Shown: positions 21,356 through 34,121, numbered from the stretch's first letter. The stretch is 64,000 nt of DNA from Dugong dugon (GCA_030035585.1 CM057464.1:30769465-30833464), one strand, 5' to 3'. The notes: a model not told the origin generated them from the sequence alone. Numbers and translations: made by a program.

Positions 21356-24300
21356 TTACAATAGAGATCTCATACAATGTTTGTACTTTTGTGATTGACT
21401 TATTTCACTCAGCATAATGTCCTCCAGTTTCATCCATGTTATGAAATGCTTCACAGATTCAACATTGTTCCTTCTCGTTGCATAGTACTCCATTGTGTGT
21501 ATGTACCATAGTTTGTTTATCCATTCATCTGTTGATGGGCATCTATGCTGTTCCATCTTTTTGCTATTGTGAACAATGCTGCCATGAACGTAGGTGTGCA
21601 TATGTCTATTCAAGTGATGACTCTTATTTCTCTGGAATATATTCCTAGGAGTGGGCTTACTGGATCGTATGGTATGTCTATTTCTAGCTTTTTGAGGAAG
21701 CACCATAACATTTTCCAAAATGGCTGTATCATTTTGCATTCCCACCAGCAGTGCATAAGAGTTCCGATCTCCCCGCAGCCCCTCCAACATTTGTTATTTC
21801 TAGTGTTTTTGATTTGTGCCAGAAATGCCAGGGTGAGATGGTATCTCATTGTGGTTTTAATTTGCATTTCTCTAATGGCTGGTGATCGTGAGCATTTCTT
21901 CATGTGTCTGTTGGCCATTTGAATGTCTTCTTTGGTGAAGTGTCTGTTCATTTCCTTTGCCCATTTTTTAATAGGATTATTTGTCTTTTTGTTGTACAGA
22001 TGTTGGATTTTCTTGTAGATTATGGAGATTAGACTTTTGTCTGACTTGTATTGTCCAAAAAATTTTTCCCAGTCTGTAGGTTCTCTTTTTACTCTTTTGG
22101 TGAAGTCTTTTGAAGAGCATAGGTGTTTGATTTTTAGAAGATCCCAGTTATCTATCTTATCTATTGGGGTTTGTGCGTTGATGGTTATGGTTTGTATCCT
22201 GTTAATGCCATGTATTAAGGCATGAAGTGTTGGTCTTAGTTTTTCTTCTATGATCTTTATAGTTTTAGGCTTTATATTCACGTTTTTGAACCATTTTGAG
22301 TTATTTTTTGTATGCAGCGTGAGGTATGGGTCCTGTTTCATTTTTTTGCAGATGGATATCCAGTTTTGCCACCACCATTTGTTAAAAAGACTGTCTTTTC
22401 CCCCATTTGATGGACTTTGGGCCCTTGTCGAAGATCAGGTGACCGTAGGTGGATGGATTTACATCTGGGTTCTCAATTCTGTTCCATTGGTCAAAGTATC
22501 TGTTGTACCAGTACCAGGCTGTTTTGACTACTGTAGCTGTATAGTAGGTTCTGAAGTCAGGTAGTGTGAGTCCTCCAACTTTATTATTCTTTAGTAGTGC
22601 TTTACTTATTCAGGGCTTCTTCCCTTTGCATATAAAGTTAATGATTAGTTTTTCCATCTCTTTGAAGAATGTTGTTGGTATTTCGATCGGGACTGCATTG
22701 TATTTGTAAATTGTTTTGGGCAGAATTGACATTTTCACAATGTTGAGTCTACCTATCCATGTGCATGGTATGTTTTTCCATTTATGTAGATCCCTTTGGG
22801 TTTCTTGCAGTAGTGTTTTGTAGTTTTTTTGTATAGGTCTTTTACATCCCTGGTCAGATTTATTCCTAAGTATTTTATTTTTTTAGGGGCTATTATAAAT
22901 GGTATTGTTTTCCTGATTTCCTTTTCATTGTTGTCCTTATTGGTGTCTAGGAATCCAACTGATTTTGGAATGTTTATCTTGTATCCGCTACTCTGCTGAA
23001 TCTTTCTATTAGTTCCAGTAGATTTCTCATGGAGTCTTTAGGGTTTTCTATGTATAGTGTCATATAATCTGCAAACAGGGACAGTTTAACTTCTTCATTA
23101 CCAATTTGGATGCCCTTTATTTCTTTCTCTTGCCTTATTGCTCTAGCTAGAACTTCCAGCACAATGTTAAATAGGAGTGGTGATAAAGGGCATCCTTGTC
23201 TGTTTTCAAGGGGTATGTTTTCAGCCTCTCTCCATTAAGAATGTTGTTGGCCATTGGTTTTGCATAGATGCCCTTTATCATGTTGAGAAATATCCCTTCT
23301 ATGCATATTTGATTGAGAGTTTTTATCAGGAATGGGTGTTGGACTTTGTCAAATGTCTTTTCTGTATCAATTGAGATGATCATGTGATTCTTTTCTTTCC
23401 TTTTATTTATGCGGTGGATTACATTGATTGATTTTCTAATGGTGAACCATCCTTGCATACCTGATATGAATCCTACTTGGTTGTGGTGTATTATTTTTTT
23501 GATGTGATGCTGAATTCTACTGGCTAGAATTTTGTTGAGAATTTTTGCATCTATTTTCATGTGAGATATTGGTATTTAATTTTCTTTTTTTGTGGTGTCT
23601 TTGCCTGGTTTTGGTATCAGCATTATGCTGGCTTCATAGAATGAATTCAGAAGTGTTTCTTCCTTTTCTATGCTCTGAAATAGCTTGAGTAGTACTGGTA
23701 CAAGCACTTCCGTAAATGTTTTGTAGAATTCTACAGTGAAGCCATCTGGGCCAGGGCTTTTTTGTTGGGAGTTTTTTTTATTACCTATTCAATCTCTTCT
23801 CTTGTTATGGGTCTGTTCAGATTTTCAACATCACTTTGTTGTAGTTTGGGTAGGTAGTGTGTTTCTAGAAATTTATCCATTTCCTCTAGGTTTTCAAATT
23901 TGTTGGAGTATAATTTTTCATAATATTCTTTTATAATCCTTTTTACTTCATTTGGGTCCGTTGTAATGTCACCCATTTCATTTCTTATTTGGGTTATTTG
24001 CATCATCTCCTGTTTTTCTTTTGTCAGTATGGCCAGTGGTTTGTCGATTTTGGTGATTCTTTCAAAGAACCAACTGTTCTTTTGTTGATTCTTTCTATTG
24101 ATTTTCTGTTCTCTATTTCTTTTATTTCTGTTCTGATCTTTACTATTTCCTTTTTCCAGTGGATGTGGTCTTTTTCTGCTGTTCTCATTCTATTTGTTTC
24201 AGTTCTGTAGTTAATGTTTTGATTTTGTCCCTTTCTTCTTTTTTGATGTGTGCATCTATTGTTGTAAATTCTCCTCTGAGGACTGCCTTTGCTGTGTCCC

Positions 24301-25160
24301 AAAGGTTTTGGTAGGAGGTGTTTTCATTCTCATTTCATTCTAGGAATTTTTTGATTCCATCTCTGATTTATTCTATTACCCAGTGATGTGTAAGCAGGGT
24401 TTTATTCAGTTTCCATGTAATTGATTTTTTTTCCTTGCTCTTTCTGTCATTAATTTCTACCTTGATGGCATTGTGGTCAGAGAAGATACTTTGTATTCTC
24501 TCAGTGTTTTGGATCTTGTTGAGAATTTCTCTGTGGCCTAAGACGTGGTCTATTCTGCAGAACATTCCATGTGCATTGGAAAAGAATGTGTGCTTTGCAG
24601 TTGTTGGATGTAGTGTTCTCTATATGTCTATAAGGTCAAGTTGTCTGACTGTGCCCTTTAGTTCTTCTGTATTTTTGCTGAGTTTCTTTTTAGAAGTTCC
24701 ATCCTTTACTGAGAGTGGTATGTTGAAGTCTCCTACTATTCTCGTGGAACTGTCAATTTCTTTTCAGTGTTGTTAGAGTTTGTTTTATGTATTTTGGATC
24801 CGTGTCTTTGGGTGTGTAGATGTTTATCATGGTTATGTCTTCATGATGGATCATCCCCTTAATCATTATATGGTGTCCTTCATTGTCTTTTATGCTCGGC
24901 TTTGTTTTAAATTCTATTGTATCTGAGATTAGTATTGCCAGTCCTGCTCTTTTTTGCTATTTGTTAGCTAGGTATATTTTCTTCCAACCTTTGACTTTTA
25001 ATAAATTCACATCTTTGTTTCTGAGGTGTGACTCCTGTAGAGAGCATATTGATGGATCCTGTTTTCTTCTCCATTCTGTCACTCTCCATCTCTTTATGGG
25101 TGCATTGAGTCCATTTACATTCAGTGTAATTATTGATAGATGTGGGTTTGTTGCTATTAT
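21356..25160 (-). pseudogene. Decayed L1 ORF2
   Basis: The start codon position (25158-25160) reads ATA instead of ATG. The frame is then cut into pieces: endonuclease near 24368-24565, pre-RT near 23785-24302, reverse transcriptase at 22974-23560 ([13 protein letters not shown], so the second catalytic Asp of FADD is Tyr), and a long C-terminal run at 21610-22341 that keeps CWRGCGEIGTLMHCWWEC. The stop is at 21356-21358. With the altered FADD and many frameshifts it cannot make active ORF2p. Confidence 0.9.
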
Positions 25161-25166
25161 TTTGTC

Positions 25167-25168
<2 letters not shown>

Positions 25169-25200
<32 letters not shown>
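25169..25200 (-). repeat. T32 homopolymer at the ORF1-ORF2 junction
   Basis: An uninterrupted run of 32 T (A in L1 sense) sits just before the lost ORF2 start. Copies A and B have only eight or nine A here, so the run expanded after insertion. Confidence 0.85.
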
Positions 25201-25201
<1 letters not shown>

Positions 25202-25644
25202 TGGTGCTGACGTTTTCTTTTTTCTTCTTACTCTCCTGTGCTGAGTTACTTTTGTTTGTGGATTTTTTTTTTTCATTTCTTTTGTTTTTGCAGGTTGTGT
25301 TTTTGCTGAGACTTTATGTTTTTACTCTTTATTTTTATGAGTATGTTTGTTAACTTTCTTTGTGGTTGCCATGAAATTTATCCTTATCTTTCTAAGATTG
25401 AAGCAGTCTATTATTACTTGGTATCACCTTTCCTTCCTCTCCATTAGATGGTTCTATACCTACACCATTTATTCCATCTTTTATTGTTCTCATGTTGTCA
25501 TTTACTGATTAACTTCTCTGATTCCCTGTTGTATTTCTTTTGGTTTTGGATAGTCCTTGAGAGTTCATTTCCTAGAATGGTATCTGGCTGGTACGATCCT
25601 GCGTCCTGTATTCTGCCTGTGAGCTGAAGTTGTTTGTTCTCAGA

Positions 25645-26637
25645 TCAAAGAACTCCCTTTAATAATTCTTGTAAGTTTGGTTTGGTTTTTACATATTCCC
25701 TTAATTTCTGTTTATCTGGAAATTTCCTAATTTCACCATCATATTTGAAAGAGAGTTTTGCAGGATATATTATTTTTAGCTGGCAATTTTTTTCTTTCAA
25801 TGTTTTGTATATGTCATCCCATTGCCTTCTTGCCTGCATGGTTTCTGCCGAATAATCTGAGCTTAGTCTTATTGTTTCTCCTCTGTATGTGACTTCTTGT
25901 TTTTCACAAGCTGTTCCCAGGATTCTTTGTTTGTCTTTGGTTTTGGTGAGTGTGATTATGATATACCTTGGTGATTTTCTTTTGGAGTCTATCTTATATG
26001 GGGTTCATTAAGCTTCTTGGATGGCCAGCTTTTCATCTTTTGTGATATTGCGGAAGTTTTCTGTCAGGAGTTCTTCAATGATCTTCTCTGTGTTTTCTGC
26101 TTTATCCCCCTGTTCTGGAACTCTCAAAAATTTTTGCTTTTGATTGTATCCCACATAACTCTCAAGCTCTCTTCATTTTTATTTGTTCTTTTTTCTGAGT
26201 TTTCCTGAAACAGAGTTGTATCCAAGTGCTTGTCTTCAATTCCACTGATCCTGTCTTCCACCATTTCATATCTGTTCCTCCGTCCTTCTATGACACCGTC
26301 CATTTCTGAAATCTTGTTGTTTATCTTTTGGATTTCTAATTGCTTTTTTTGTATAATTTCTAGTTGTTAATTTATTTTTCCATTTTGTTTCTGCATTATT
26401 TTCCTGAATTCTTCCAATTTTTTGTCTTTATTTTCCATGAATTTGTCTATTGTTGTCTGCTTTTGCTTCAACTCTTGGAGAATTCTGAGTATTAGAGATT
26501 TGAATTCCCTCTCAGGTAGTTCTAGTGCCTTTTCTTCCACTTGAAAGTCGTCTGCTTTTTTTATTTTGGATGCTTATTGGAGCCATCCTGTCCTGTTTTT
26601 GTAATTGTTTTGATATTGTCTGCTGTCCTCAGGGCAT
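25645..26637 (-). pseudogene. Decayed L1 ORF1
   Basis: The start aligns with the MPRKQQ start of copy B. The coiled-coil, RRM and C-terminal blocks are recognisable (MQARRQWDDIYKTLKEKN at 25645-25839) but interrupted by stops and frameshifts. The last frame ends early at LLKGVL, because the CGA of copies A and B reads TGA (25645-25647). Confidence 0.8.
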
Positions 26638-28272
26638 TCAGTAGTTATTTTCCTTGTTTATTGATTGTAGATTTGTTTGTGTTGTCCTTTTTTTTTATTT
26701 GGCTATGTCTGAGCAGGCGGGTTGTGTGTTCTTTGTTGTTTGCTCGTCTGTGGGCATGATACTTTTCATCTCCTTCTCCAATTGGCAGTGTCAGTCACTT
26801 AGATATGGTACAGCAGGGCAGGTCTAGCTGAAGAGGAGTTACTGGGACGGGTTGTTTGTGGCACTTACTACAGCTACCAGGGCAGGTCAGTAATCAGTGC
26901 AGGGCAGGTTCCAGTAGGTCATGCATGTCCTGCTAAGTAGTGTAATGTTAAGCGCACAGAGCAGGTAGGCAGAATGTAGGGGGGAGATTGTTACATGTGG
27001 AGCTAAGCTAGATATGAGAAGAGAGAGGAACAGGAGACAAAAGCATACAAAAAAAAATATAATGCTAGGGGAGCTTGCCATTGGAGCAGAGAGATGAGAG
27101 ACTATGAAATGGAGAAAAACAAAAAGGGGAAGAAGAAGAAAAAAAACAAAAGAAAAGAATAAATAAATAAAAATCAGAAATTGAAAATAACAGCAACGTT
27201 TCCAGGGATCCCACTGGTGCAGGTATGAGGTCTGGGGAAGTTGTTCTTAGGTGTTGCAGTACAGCCTGGCTAGAAGGTGTAGAGGTATTCAGCACCAGGT
27301 ATTCAGGGAACAGAAAGAGAAGGACGGTATAGAGAGAGGAGAAACTGAGTAATGAAGGAAGACAAAAAGGGAAAAAGAGGGAAAAGAAAACAAAACAAAT
27401 TAAAAAAAAAAAAAGAACAAGAAAAACCCCCCAAAAAAACAGGAAAAAAAAAACTCCACAAAAAAAGAAATGCTCTCAGGAACCCCTCTGCGCTTCTGCG
27501 CAAGCTGAGAGGGTAAGTTCCAAACCACGCAGCACTGCCTGGCCAGAATTGGCTCCCAACTCAAGAAAAGGAAAAGAAAATGAACAAACAATTCAAAACA
27601 AACAAACAAAAGCCCCAGGATCCGCCCAGCTTGGCAGCCGAGACTGGGAAGCAGTTCCACACTTGACCGGAGCTCCGCAGCCCCTTAGTAAGAATCAAAG
27701 ATGGCGCACAGAGCCAGGTATTTGAGCGAAAGCAGGGGGAGGTGGTGAGAGGTAAGGAAGAAATCGAAAGAAGTGGCAAAAAGTAACACCAGCCACCAAC
27801 ATATGGCACTCAGAGAGCCAGCCCATTCGGGTGTGTGGAATCCAAGCAGCCAGTGCTTCCCAGACAAGAGATTGTGGCCTCGGGAAGCAGAGGAGGCTGA
27901 GAGGGGGGTGAAGAAGGGTGGGGGATGGGAAAGCATATATTTCAAATTACCGGTTGTTTTGTCTCCTGCTGGAAGCTCTGTGACGCTGCTTTCTCATACC
28001 CCCTGTTTGTTGGTCTCTGATAGGAGTCCAAGATGGCAGATCTGTGCTGTGTTAGCTGATAGGAGACCTCTGCATGAATCTCTCCTCACTCTCTGTTCTC
28101 TGTCAGTTTTCTCACTCCAACTCATGCTTGGCTGAGTTCTTTATCTCTTCATTTGATGTTTTAGGGTTTCAGGATTGCCGTTTTCTCTGTTCAGCATAGT
28201 TTTTCAGATCTTTGCTGTGGAGGGCTGACGTGGTGCTTCTGCCTAGCGCACCAATTTGCCGGAAGTGTCTCT
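26638..28272 (-). promoter_or_regulatory. 5' UTR / promoter region of the - strand L1
   Basis: About 1.6 kb upstream of ORF1. In sense it shares its first about 260 bases with copy B, then one unit of the GC-rich block repeated in copy B (about 27600-27900), then A/T-rich polypyrimidine stretches. It is far less GC-rich than copy B. ORFs on the + strand here (for example 27773-28135) are shadows of this region. Confidence 0.7.
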
Positions 28273-28427
28273 AAATCACAAGATTTTTAAGTGAATTGAA
28301 ATTTCACCAAACAAACAAATATATGGACATTTTCCCATCTGAAGGATAGGAATCTCAGCTACTATTTTATTACAAAAGCAGACATATATTAAGTAAGAAT
28401 AAAATATATAAACGCAAATAAAAATGT

Positions 28428-28531
28428 TATCACACTATATATGCATATATATTTATATATAATATAGAGTACTATATAATTGTAGTATATAGTATATATA
28501 CTAATTGTATATATATTGCTATAGTGTGATA
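28428..28531. repeat. AT-rich imperfect palindrome
   Basis: A perfect 12-base inverted repeat (tatcacactata at 28428-28439; its complement at 28520-28531) encloses about 80 bases of almost pure A/T, itself partly self-complementary. It could fold into a long hairpin or cruciform. Confidence 0.7.
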
Positions 28532-28691
28532 GCACTGTAATATACAAAGGCATGTACACATACTATACTATTTTAGTCTCAGAATTCCTACAATTTAGTC
28601 AAGAAAGACAGGTATGAGATTGAGAAAATATAAAAATATAGTAAATACAATAAATGTGTCTAGAAAAAGTTAGAAGTGGCTATTAACACAT

Positions 28692-28906
28692 TTCAAGGAG
28701 CCCTGGTGGCACAATGGTTAAGTGCTTGGTTGCTAACTTCAAGGATGGCAGTCTGAACCCACCTAGCAGCTTCTCAGGAGAAAGACCTAGTGATCTGCTT
28801 CTGTAAAGATTGCAGCTTAAGAAACCCTACGGGGCAGTTCCACTCTATCATGTGGGGTCTCTATGGGTCGAAAATCAACTTGATGGTACCTAAAAACACA
28901 ACAACA
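28692..28906 (+). repeat. AfroSINE, long form, with target duplications
   Basis: Head ggagccctggtggcacaatg at 28697 with A-box-like ggttaagtgc, then a B-box region, the internal gaaagacctagtgatctgct block, gaaaccctacggggcag, ctatgggtcgaaaatcaac and a caacaac tail. Flanks attaacacat (28682-28691 and 28907-28916) are identical. Confidence 0.9.
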
Positions 28907-28916
28907 ATTAACACAT

Positions 28917-29589
28917 GGCAGGAATTAGAGTCAAATTAATAGGAAGCTAATTAAAATTTTAAGTGAATATATGGTCAAAGAAATGACAACCCTGAACTAA
29001 AAATGTCTGTCACTGTTCAATACTGAAAATGAAGCTTGAGATCACAAAACTCTTTGGATAGAAAGTTGACTAAGCAAGGTGCACAGCCCCCAATAAGGAC
29101 ATATTATTTAATTCTTTAGTTCAGAGATGGCTAGGGAAGAAAGTAGAGAAGACCCTCCAAAGGATGGAACCAAGGGCTTCAGGGAACAGAAGTCCAGGGA
29201 GTACTTTCCTGTGTGAAGAGTCAGGATGTAATCAAGGAAATGTATACCACTGTGACTATGAGAGATTTTGCAAAGTCTACAGTGTCAGAATCACTATGGA
29301 CTAGTGATTGCTATTTAATTCACATTCTTCCCACTTCCAAATCAAAGAATTTACTGCGGTTATACTCTCTCTATTGTATAATTGCTTATTGGGAATGAGG
29401 AAATCAGATAACTTACTGTTTTTTAGCTCCTAGTTCTCCAAATCAACAGAAGCACATTTCAGACTTAATGAAAGGATTAACTCACATCCTCCAGAGAAAA
29501 TGATCTTTGAGGTGAAGGTGTGATTAGCTGGGACTATGGCATTCACCCATTGGTGAAATCATGAGTATATTTCAGATGCGAGAAGGAGA
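28917..29589. other. Unassigned, non-coding
   Basis: About 670 bases with no recognised repeat. A 61-codon ORF at 29213-29398 has no domain and is probably chance. Confidence 0.4.
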
Positions 29590-29990
29590 GTGAACCAAAT
29601 ATTCTATGACCAGAAGACAGGAATGTGGCAGTGATTATGGCTAATCACTGATATCTCTTTCTCCTCTTCTTCTGGGTACATGGTAGGATTGCATTTTGTT
29701 ATATTTTTGTAGTGTGGTAGGACCCATTGATTTGTACTGGATAATGAGTTGTGAAAAGAGGTGAAGTGTATCGCTTTTGGATTAAAGTGTTAATTAGCAG
29801 TCTCTATTTCTTCTGGAGCTGGGATGAGCCATCTCTTTCAAGATGCTGTCTGCCCCATCAGTTTGGGTCCCAAGCAAAGGTCTCCAACCATCCCATGATA
29901 GTCATGTGCTTTGAGAAAGACACATATGTGTTTTTTGGAGCCACATAGATTTGGAGTTCTTTGTTACCACAACATAACCTAAATTATCTG
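29590..29990 (+). repeat. Possible old LTR (MaLR-like)
   Basis: The order gtgattatgg, tttctcctcttcttctgg, tgagccatctctttcaag, gagccacatagatttgg, ttgttaccacaacataacct resembles the end of an old mammalian LTR or similar repeat. It is divergent and the family is uncertain. Confidence 0.35.
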
Positions 29991-30053
29991 ATTACACTTA
30001 AATCCAGGCTGAAATCAGCTTGTGGTGTTCCTGGATCAGAGTAACTGAACTTA

Positions 30054-30707
30054 CATCTAAGATGCATCAATTGATCCCAACCACTTGGAGTAAAGGAGAA
30101 CGAAGAACACCGAAGACACAAGGAAAGTATTAGCCCAAGAGACAGAATGGGTGATGTAAACCAGAGACTTCATCAGCCTGAGAACAGAAGAACTAGAAGG
30201 TGCCCAGCTGCTACCAATGAACGTCCTGACAGGGAACACAACAGAGGGTCCTTGATAGAGCAGTAGAAGGATGGGGTGCGGAACTCAAATTCTAGTAAGA
30301 AGACCAGATTTAATGGTCTGACTGATACTGGAGGCACCTCGGAAAGCATGGCCCTTGGACTCTCTATCTGCCAGAACTAAAATAATTTCTGAGGCCAACT
30401 CTTCAGACAGTGATTGGACTGGACTGTGGGGCATAAAGTGATACTCGTGAAGAGTATGCCTCTTAATCAAGTAGATACAAGAGACCAAAGATGCAGCTTC
30501 TGTCCAGAGGTTAGATGGGAAAGCAGAGAGGGTTCGGAGCTGGTTGAATGGTCATGGGGAATCAGGGGCAGAAAGGAGGAATGTGCTGTCTCAGAATGGG
30601 ATGAGCAATTAGGGTCTCATAACAATGTAAGTAAAAAAAAAATTGTATGGGAGACTAACTTGAAATGTAAACTTCAATTAATTGCAACAATAAATAAAAA
30701 AATAAAA
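30054..30707 (+). mobile_element. 5'-truncated L1 (3' UTR only) with perfect target duplications
   Basis: The sequence corresponds to the 3' UTR of the old L1 subfamily seen at 7283-8287 and ends in aataaataaaaaaataaaa. The 14-base flanks agtaactgaactta at 30040-30053 and 30708-30721 are identical. This is a textbook truncated target-primed insertion of about 650 bases. Confidence 0.88.
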
Positions 30708-30891
30708 AGTAACTGAACTTAGCTAGAGAAAAAATATAACCTTGCAAATATGGTTTCATGTTAGGTATATGACTGCTTTCTTTCAGCTCTACTATTTTTC
30801 TTTGATATGTTCACTCTGCAAATTTTAAAATAGCATTTTAAATACAGCTTTTCCCTTCTCCTTAAATTCTCAACAATTCTTGTCCACACTT

Positions 30892-32068
30892 GCTGTTATT
30901 CTTGTTAGCTGCCTTTGCATCAGTTCTGACTCTTAACAACATTACATACAACAGAACAAAACCTTGCCTGATCCTGCTCCATCCTTACAATGATTGGTAT
31001 GGTTTGAACCCACTGTTGCAGCCACTGTGTCAGTCCATCTTGTTGAGAGTCTTCCTCTTTTTTGCTGACCCTCTGCTTTACCAAGCATGATGTCCTTCTC
31101 CAGGAACTGGTCCATCCTGATAACGTGACCAATGTACGTGAGACAAAGTCTCTCCATCCTTGCTTCTAAGGAGCATTCTGGCTGTACTTCTTCCAAGACA
31201 GATTTATTCTTTCTACTGGCAGTCCATGGTATATTCAATATTCTTCACCAATGCCATAATTCAAAAACAGCAATTCTTCTTTCGTCTTCCTTATTCATTG
31301 CCCATCTTTTGCATGAAAATATCACGGCTTGGGCAGGTGCACCTTAGTCCTCAAAGTGACATCTTGGCTTTTTAACACTTTTTAAAAGAGGTCTTTTGCA
31401 GTAGATTTGCCCAGTGCAATACATCTTTTGACTTCTTGACTCCTGCTTCCTTGGATGTTGATTGTGGATCCAAATAAAATGATGTCCTTGACAGCTTCAA
31501 TGTTTTCTCCAATTATGACGTTTTTTATTGGTCCGGTTGTGAGGATTTTTGTTTTCTTTGTGTTGAGGCATAATACATACTGCAGGCTGTGGTCTTTGAT
31601 CTTCATCACTAAGTGCTTCAAGTCTTCTTTGCTTTCAGCAACCAAGGTTGTGTCATCCGCATATCACAGGTTACTAATGAGTCTTCCTTCAATCCTGATG
31701 CTGAGTTCTTCTTCATATAGTCCAGCTTCTTGTATTATTTGCTCAGCATACAGATGGAATAAGTATGGTGAAAGGATACAACCCTGACACGCACCTTTCC
31801 TGATTTTAAACCATGCAGTATCCCCTTGTTCTATTCCAACAACTGTCTCTTGGTCTATGTACAGGTTCCTCATGGGCACAATTAAAAGTTCTGGAATTCT
31901 CATTCTTCACAATGTTATCCATAGTTTTTTATGATCCACAAAATCAAATGCCTTTGTATAGTCAATAACACAGGTTAACATCTTTCTGGTATTCTTTGTT
32001 TTTAATCAAGATCCATCTGACATCAGCAATGACATCCCTCATTCTACCTCCCCTTCTGAATCCAGCTA
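30892..32068 (-). mobile_element. 5'-truncated RTE (BovB-clade) LINE
   Basis: This is the 3' third of an RTE element in reverse orientation. It is flanked by identical gtccacactt at 30882-30891 and 32069-32078. In sense it covers the end of the reverse transcriptase and the C-terminus, then a 3' tail related to the AfroSINE tail. Confidence 0.88.
30920..32060 (-). pseudogene. RTE ORF fragment (reverse transcriptase end)
   Basis: Fragments include IPELLIVPMRNLYIDQETVV and FKIRKGACQGCILSPYLF (31664-31903), the YADD catalytic box at 31652-31663 with an in-frame stop just before it, then LNTKKTKILTTGPI and LFGSTI (31382-31645), and a C-terminal TYIGHVIRM piece (30942-31238). These are diagnostic of RTE/BovB reverse transcriptases. 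Several stops and frameshifts make it non-functional. Confidence 0.85.
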
Positions 32069-32078
32069 GTCCACACTT

Positions 32079-32320
32079 ACTTTTGCTAAAATCCCACTTC
32101 TAAGTCTGCAAATTTATGAGCCATATTATTTGAGTTCCTACTTGTTCAAATATATCTATATTTCTCCTATCAAGGCTAGCATTTCCACTGGTATTATGAA
32201 TACCAGTTAATTTTACTTCTCAAGAAGTTTGCTCCTATTTAACCTCTTAGTAGCATCAAACATAGCTGGCATCTCTCCTTTTAAATTTCTTAAACTGGTA
32301 TCTGTGACTGGTTGTATTTT
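32079..32320. other. Unassigned, non-coding
   Basis: About 240 AT-rich bases between the truncated RTE and an LTR-like repeat. Nothing recognised. Confidence 0.4.
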
Positions 32321-32324
32321 CAAA

Positions 32325-32855
32325 AGATAGCCTCCATAATAGATCTTTCTCCACATGCTATTCTTACAATGTGACCTTGACACTCCTACCATCAGATGAT
32401 GGTGTCTTTGTCTCTCCCATTGAAATCAGGTGAATCTCTACGACTGCCTCAGTCAATACAGTATGGGAGAAGTGATTCTATGTAACTTTTGAGACTAGGT
32501 CATAAAAAATGTATGTGTTTCATTTCTGCCTTATCTGTTAAGTCCCTCATTTTTAGAACCTAATTTCCATGCTGTGAGGAAGCAGAGGACACCTGGAAAG
32601 GCCAGACACAGATTTTCTGACTGGAAGATCAGATAAAGTCCCAGCCAACAATCAGCATTAATCATCAGTTATGTGTTTGAGGAAGCCTTCAGGACAACCC
32701 CAGCTCCAGTCACCATCTTACTGCAACCACATGAGAAACTTTGAGCTAAGACTGCCTAGCTGAGACCAGTCAACCCCTAGAATCAAGAGAGATTACAAAA
32801 TGATTGCTGTTTTAAGCCACTAAGTGATGATTTGTTACATAACAATAGATACAGT
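32325..32855 (+). repeat. MLT1-like MaLR solo LTR
   Basis: It ends with tgctgttttaagccactaag, then tttgttacataacaatagat, the characteristic MLT1 3' end. Upstream, tcaggacaaccccagctcc and actgcctagctgagaccagt fit the same family. No internal retroviral genes are present. Confidence 0.6.
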
Positions 32856-32959
32856 GTTCAGGACATCTCCTGTTTTTCTCCTGCCTCCCTGATTCCTTCT
32901 CATCAGCCTCTTTTGTGGCACTTCCATTTCTGCTTGTGTTCTTAATATTTGAATTTTCC

Positions 32960-34015
32960 AGCACTGAGTTGTACGCTATCGGCTCTTTTCTAGCTACACA
33001 TTCTACTTGGAAAATCTAAGCCAGTTCTATGACTTTAAATATCTATGTGGTGATGACTCCCAAAAAGTTATATCCTATACTAACCTCTTTAGTAGTTCTA
33101 GATTTGTATAGTCAGTTGTCTTTTTGATATTACTATTTGAAGGCTTAAAACTTACCTTAAAACAAATATAGTTATGTTTATTCTTTCTCCTCAGTAAATG
33201 GTATAGTCATCCAACCAATTCCAAATGATTGTTATATCTAAGAATAACTCTTAATTTTGCTTTTTTCCTCAACACTCATGCTCTGCAAAGTATCAACACA
33301 TCCTCTTGACTCTACCTTCAAAATATATCCCAAAATACATCCTGCCATTTCTCTTCATCTCCACAGCTACCAATATTGGTCTGTTGCTTGAACTTCCACA
33401 TTAACATTGCTACGTTTGATCTGCCCCCATCCTATAATCCATTCTCCTCGAGGCAATGAGTGTGATCATTTGGGAGAAAAGTAAATAATACTATGCACTA
33501 TTGTTTCAAATCTTCCCTTTGTTTGTAATTATACTTAACATATAATCAAAGTTTAGAGAAACCCCTCCTGACTACTCAATTTAAATGGGCAACATTCCAA
33601 TCACTCCCTTGCACAAGGCAAGTCCCTGGATGGTGAAAATAACCAAAAGGTTAGCTGTTCAAGTCCACCCAGAAGCACCTCAGAAGGAAGGCCATTGAAA
33701 ATCCTATGGAGCACAGTTCTACTCTGACACACGTGGTGCCACTATGAGTCAGAATCGACTCAACGGCAACTGGTTTGGTTTTTCTGGTTTTCTTTTATAC
33801 CCTCTCCCTCTGCATTTCCCTCATAGCAGTTATCACAGTCTGAAATTCTCTCTCTCATTTATTATTCATTTGTTCATTGCTATCTCCTTCTTTCTCCATA
33901 ACCTCCACGAGAGCAGAGATCTTGTTTGTCCTACTCGCCACTGTATTATAGTACATAGAAGAGTGCCCGATGACTGGCATGTGCTCAGTAAATTTTGCTG
34001 AATCAATAAATGAAT
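32960..34015 (+). repeat. L2 (LINE-2) 3' end, interrupted by an AfroSINE
   Basis: Blocks in L2 order: gactttaaatatctatgtgg, tgatgactcccaaaaagtt, tcttgactctaccttcaaaa, gatctgcccccat, then after the SINE gcagttatcacagtctga, gagagcagagatcttgt, gtgctcagtaaat and gaataaat. The last blocks are the L2 3' terminus. The reading frame is lost. Confidence 0.7.
33617..33788 (+). repeat. Diverged AfroSINE inside L2
   Basis: The body ggttagctgttcaagtccac, aaaatcctatggagcacagt and ctatgagtcagaatcgactc, followed by aacggcaactggtttggttt, is clear. The tRNA-like head is shortened. Confidence 0.8.
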
Positions 34016-34121
34016 AAATTTGTATTTTTCAAGGAATAAATTCTCCTTGATGAGTTCGGAGAATTATTTAGAGTTTTAGATCTTAAAAGAAGTTAACATA
34101 TGCCCAATTTCACCTCCTTAT

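Larger units (their letters stand above)
20203..28272 (-). mobile_element. Full-length mid-age L1 on the - strand (about 8.1 kb)
   Basis: On the - strand, the 5' end near 28262 (gcgctaggcagaagcaccac) matches the start of copy B. A 5' UTR, decayed ORF1, decayed ORF2 and 3' UTR follow, ending in a T-rich (poly-A) run at 20203-20218. Candidate target duplications are aaatcagaag (20193-20202) and aaatcacaag (28273-28282), with one mismatch. Its 5' UTR has a single version of the block that is tandemly repeated in copy B. Its 3' UTR has one full plus one partial of the 300-bp units. It is therefore an older relative of copies A and B. Confidence 0.92.

Noticed and set aside
27773-28135. 120-codon + strand ORF
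   Set aside because: It lies antisense within the 5' UTR of the - strand L1, with no domain and no second copy of the frame.
32325-32855. Endogenous retrovirus with coding genes
   Set aside because: Only an LTR-like sequence is present; no gag, pol or env similarity nearby.
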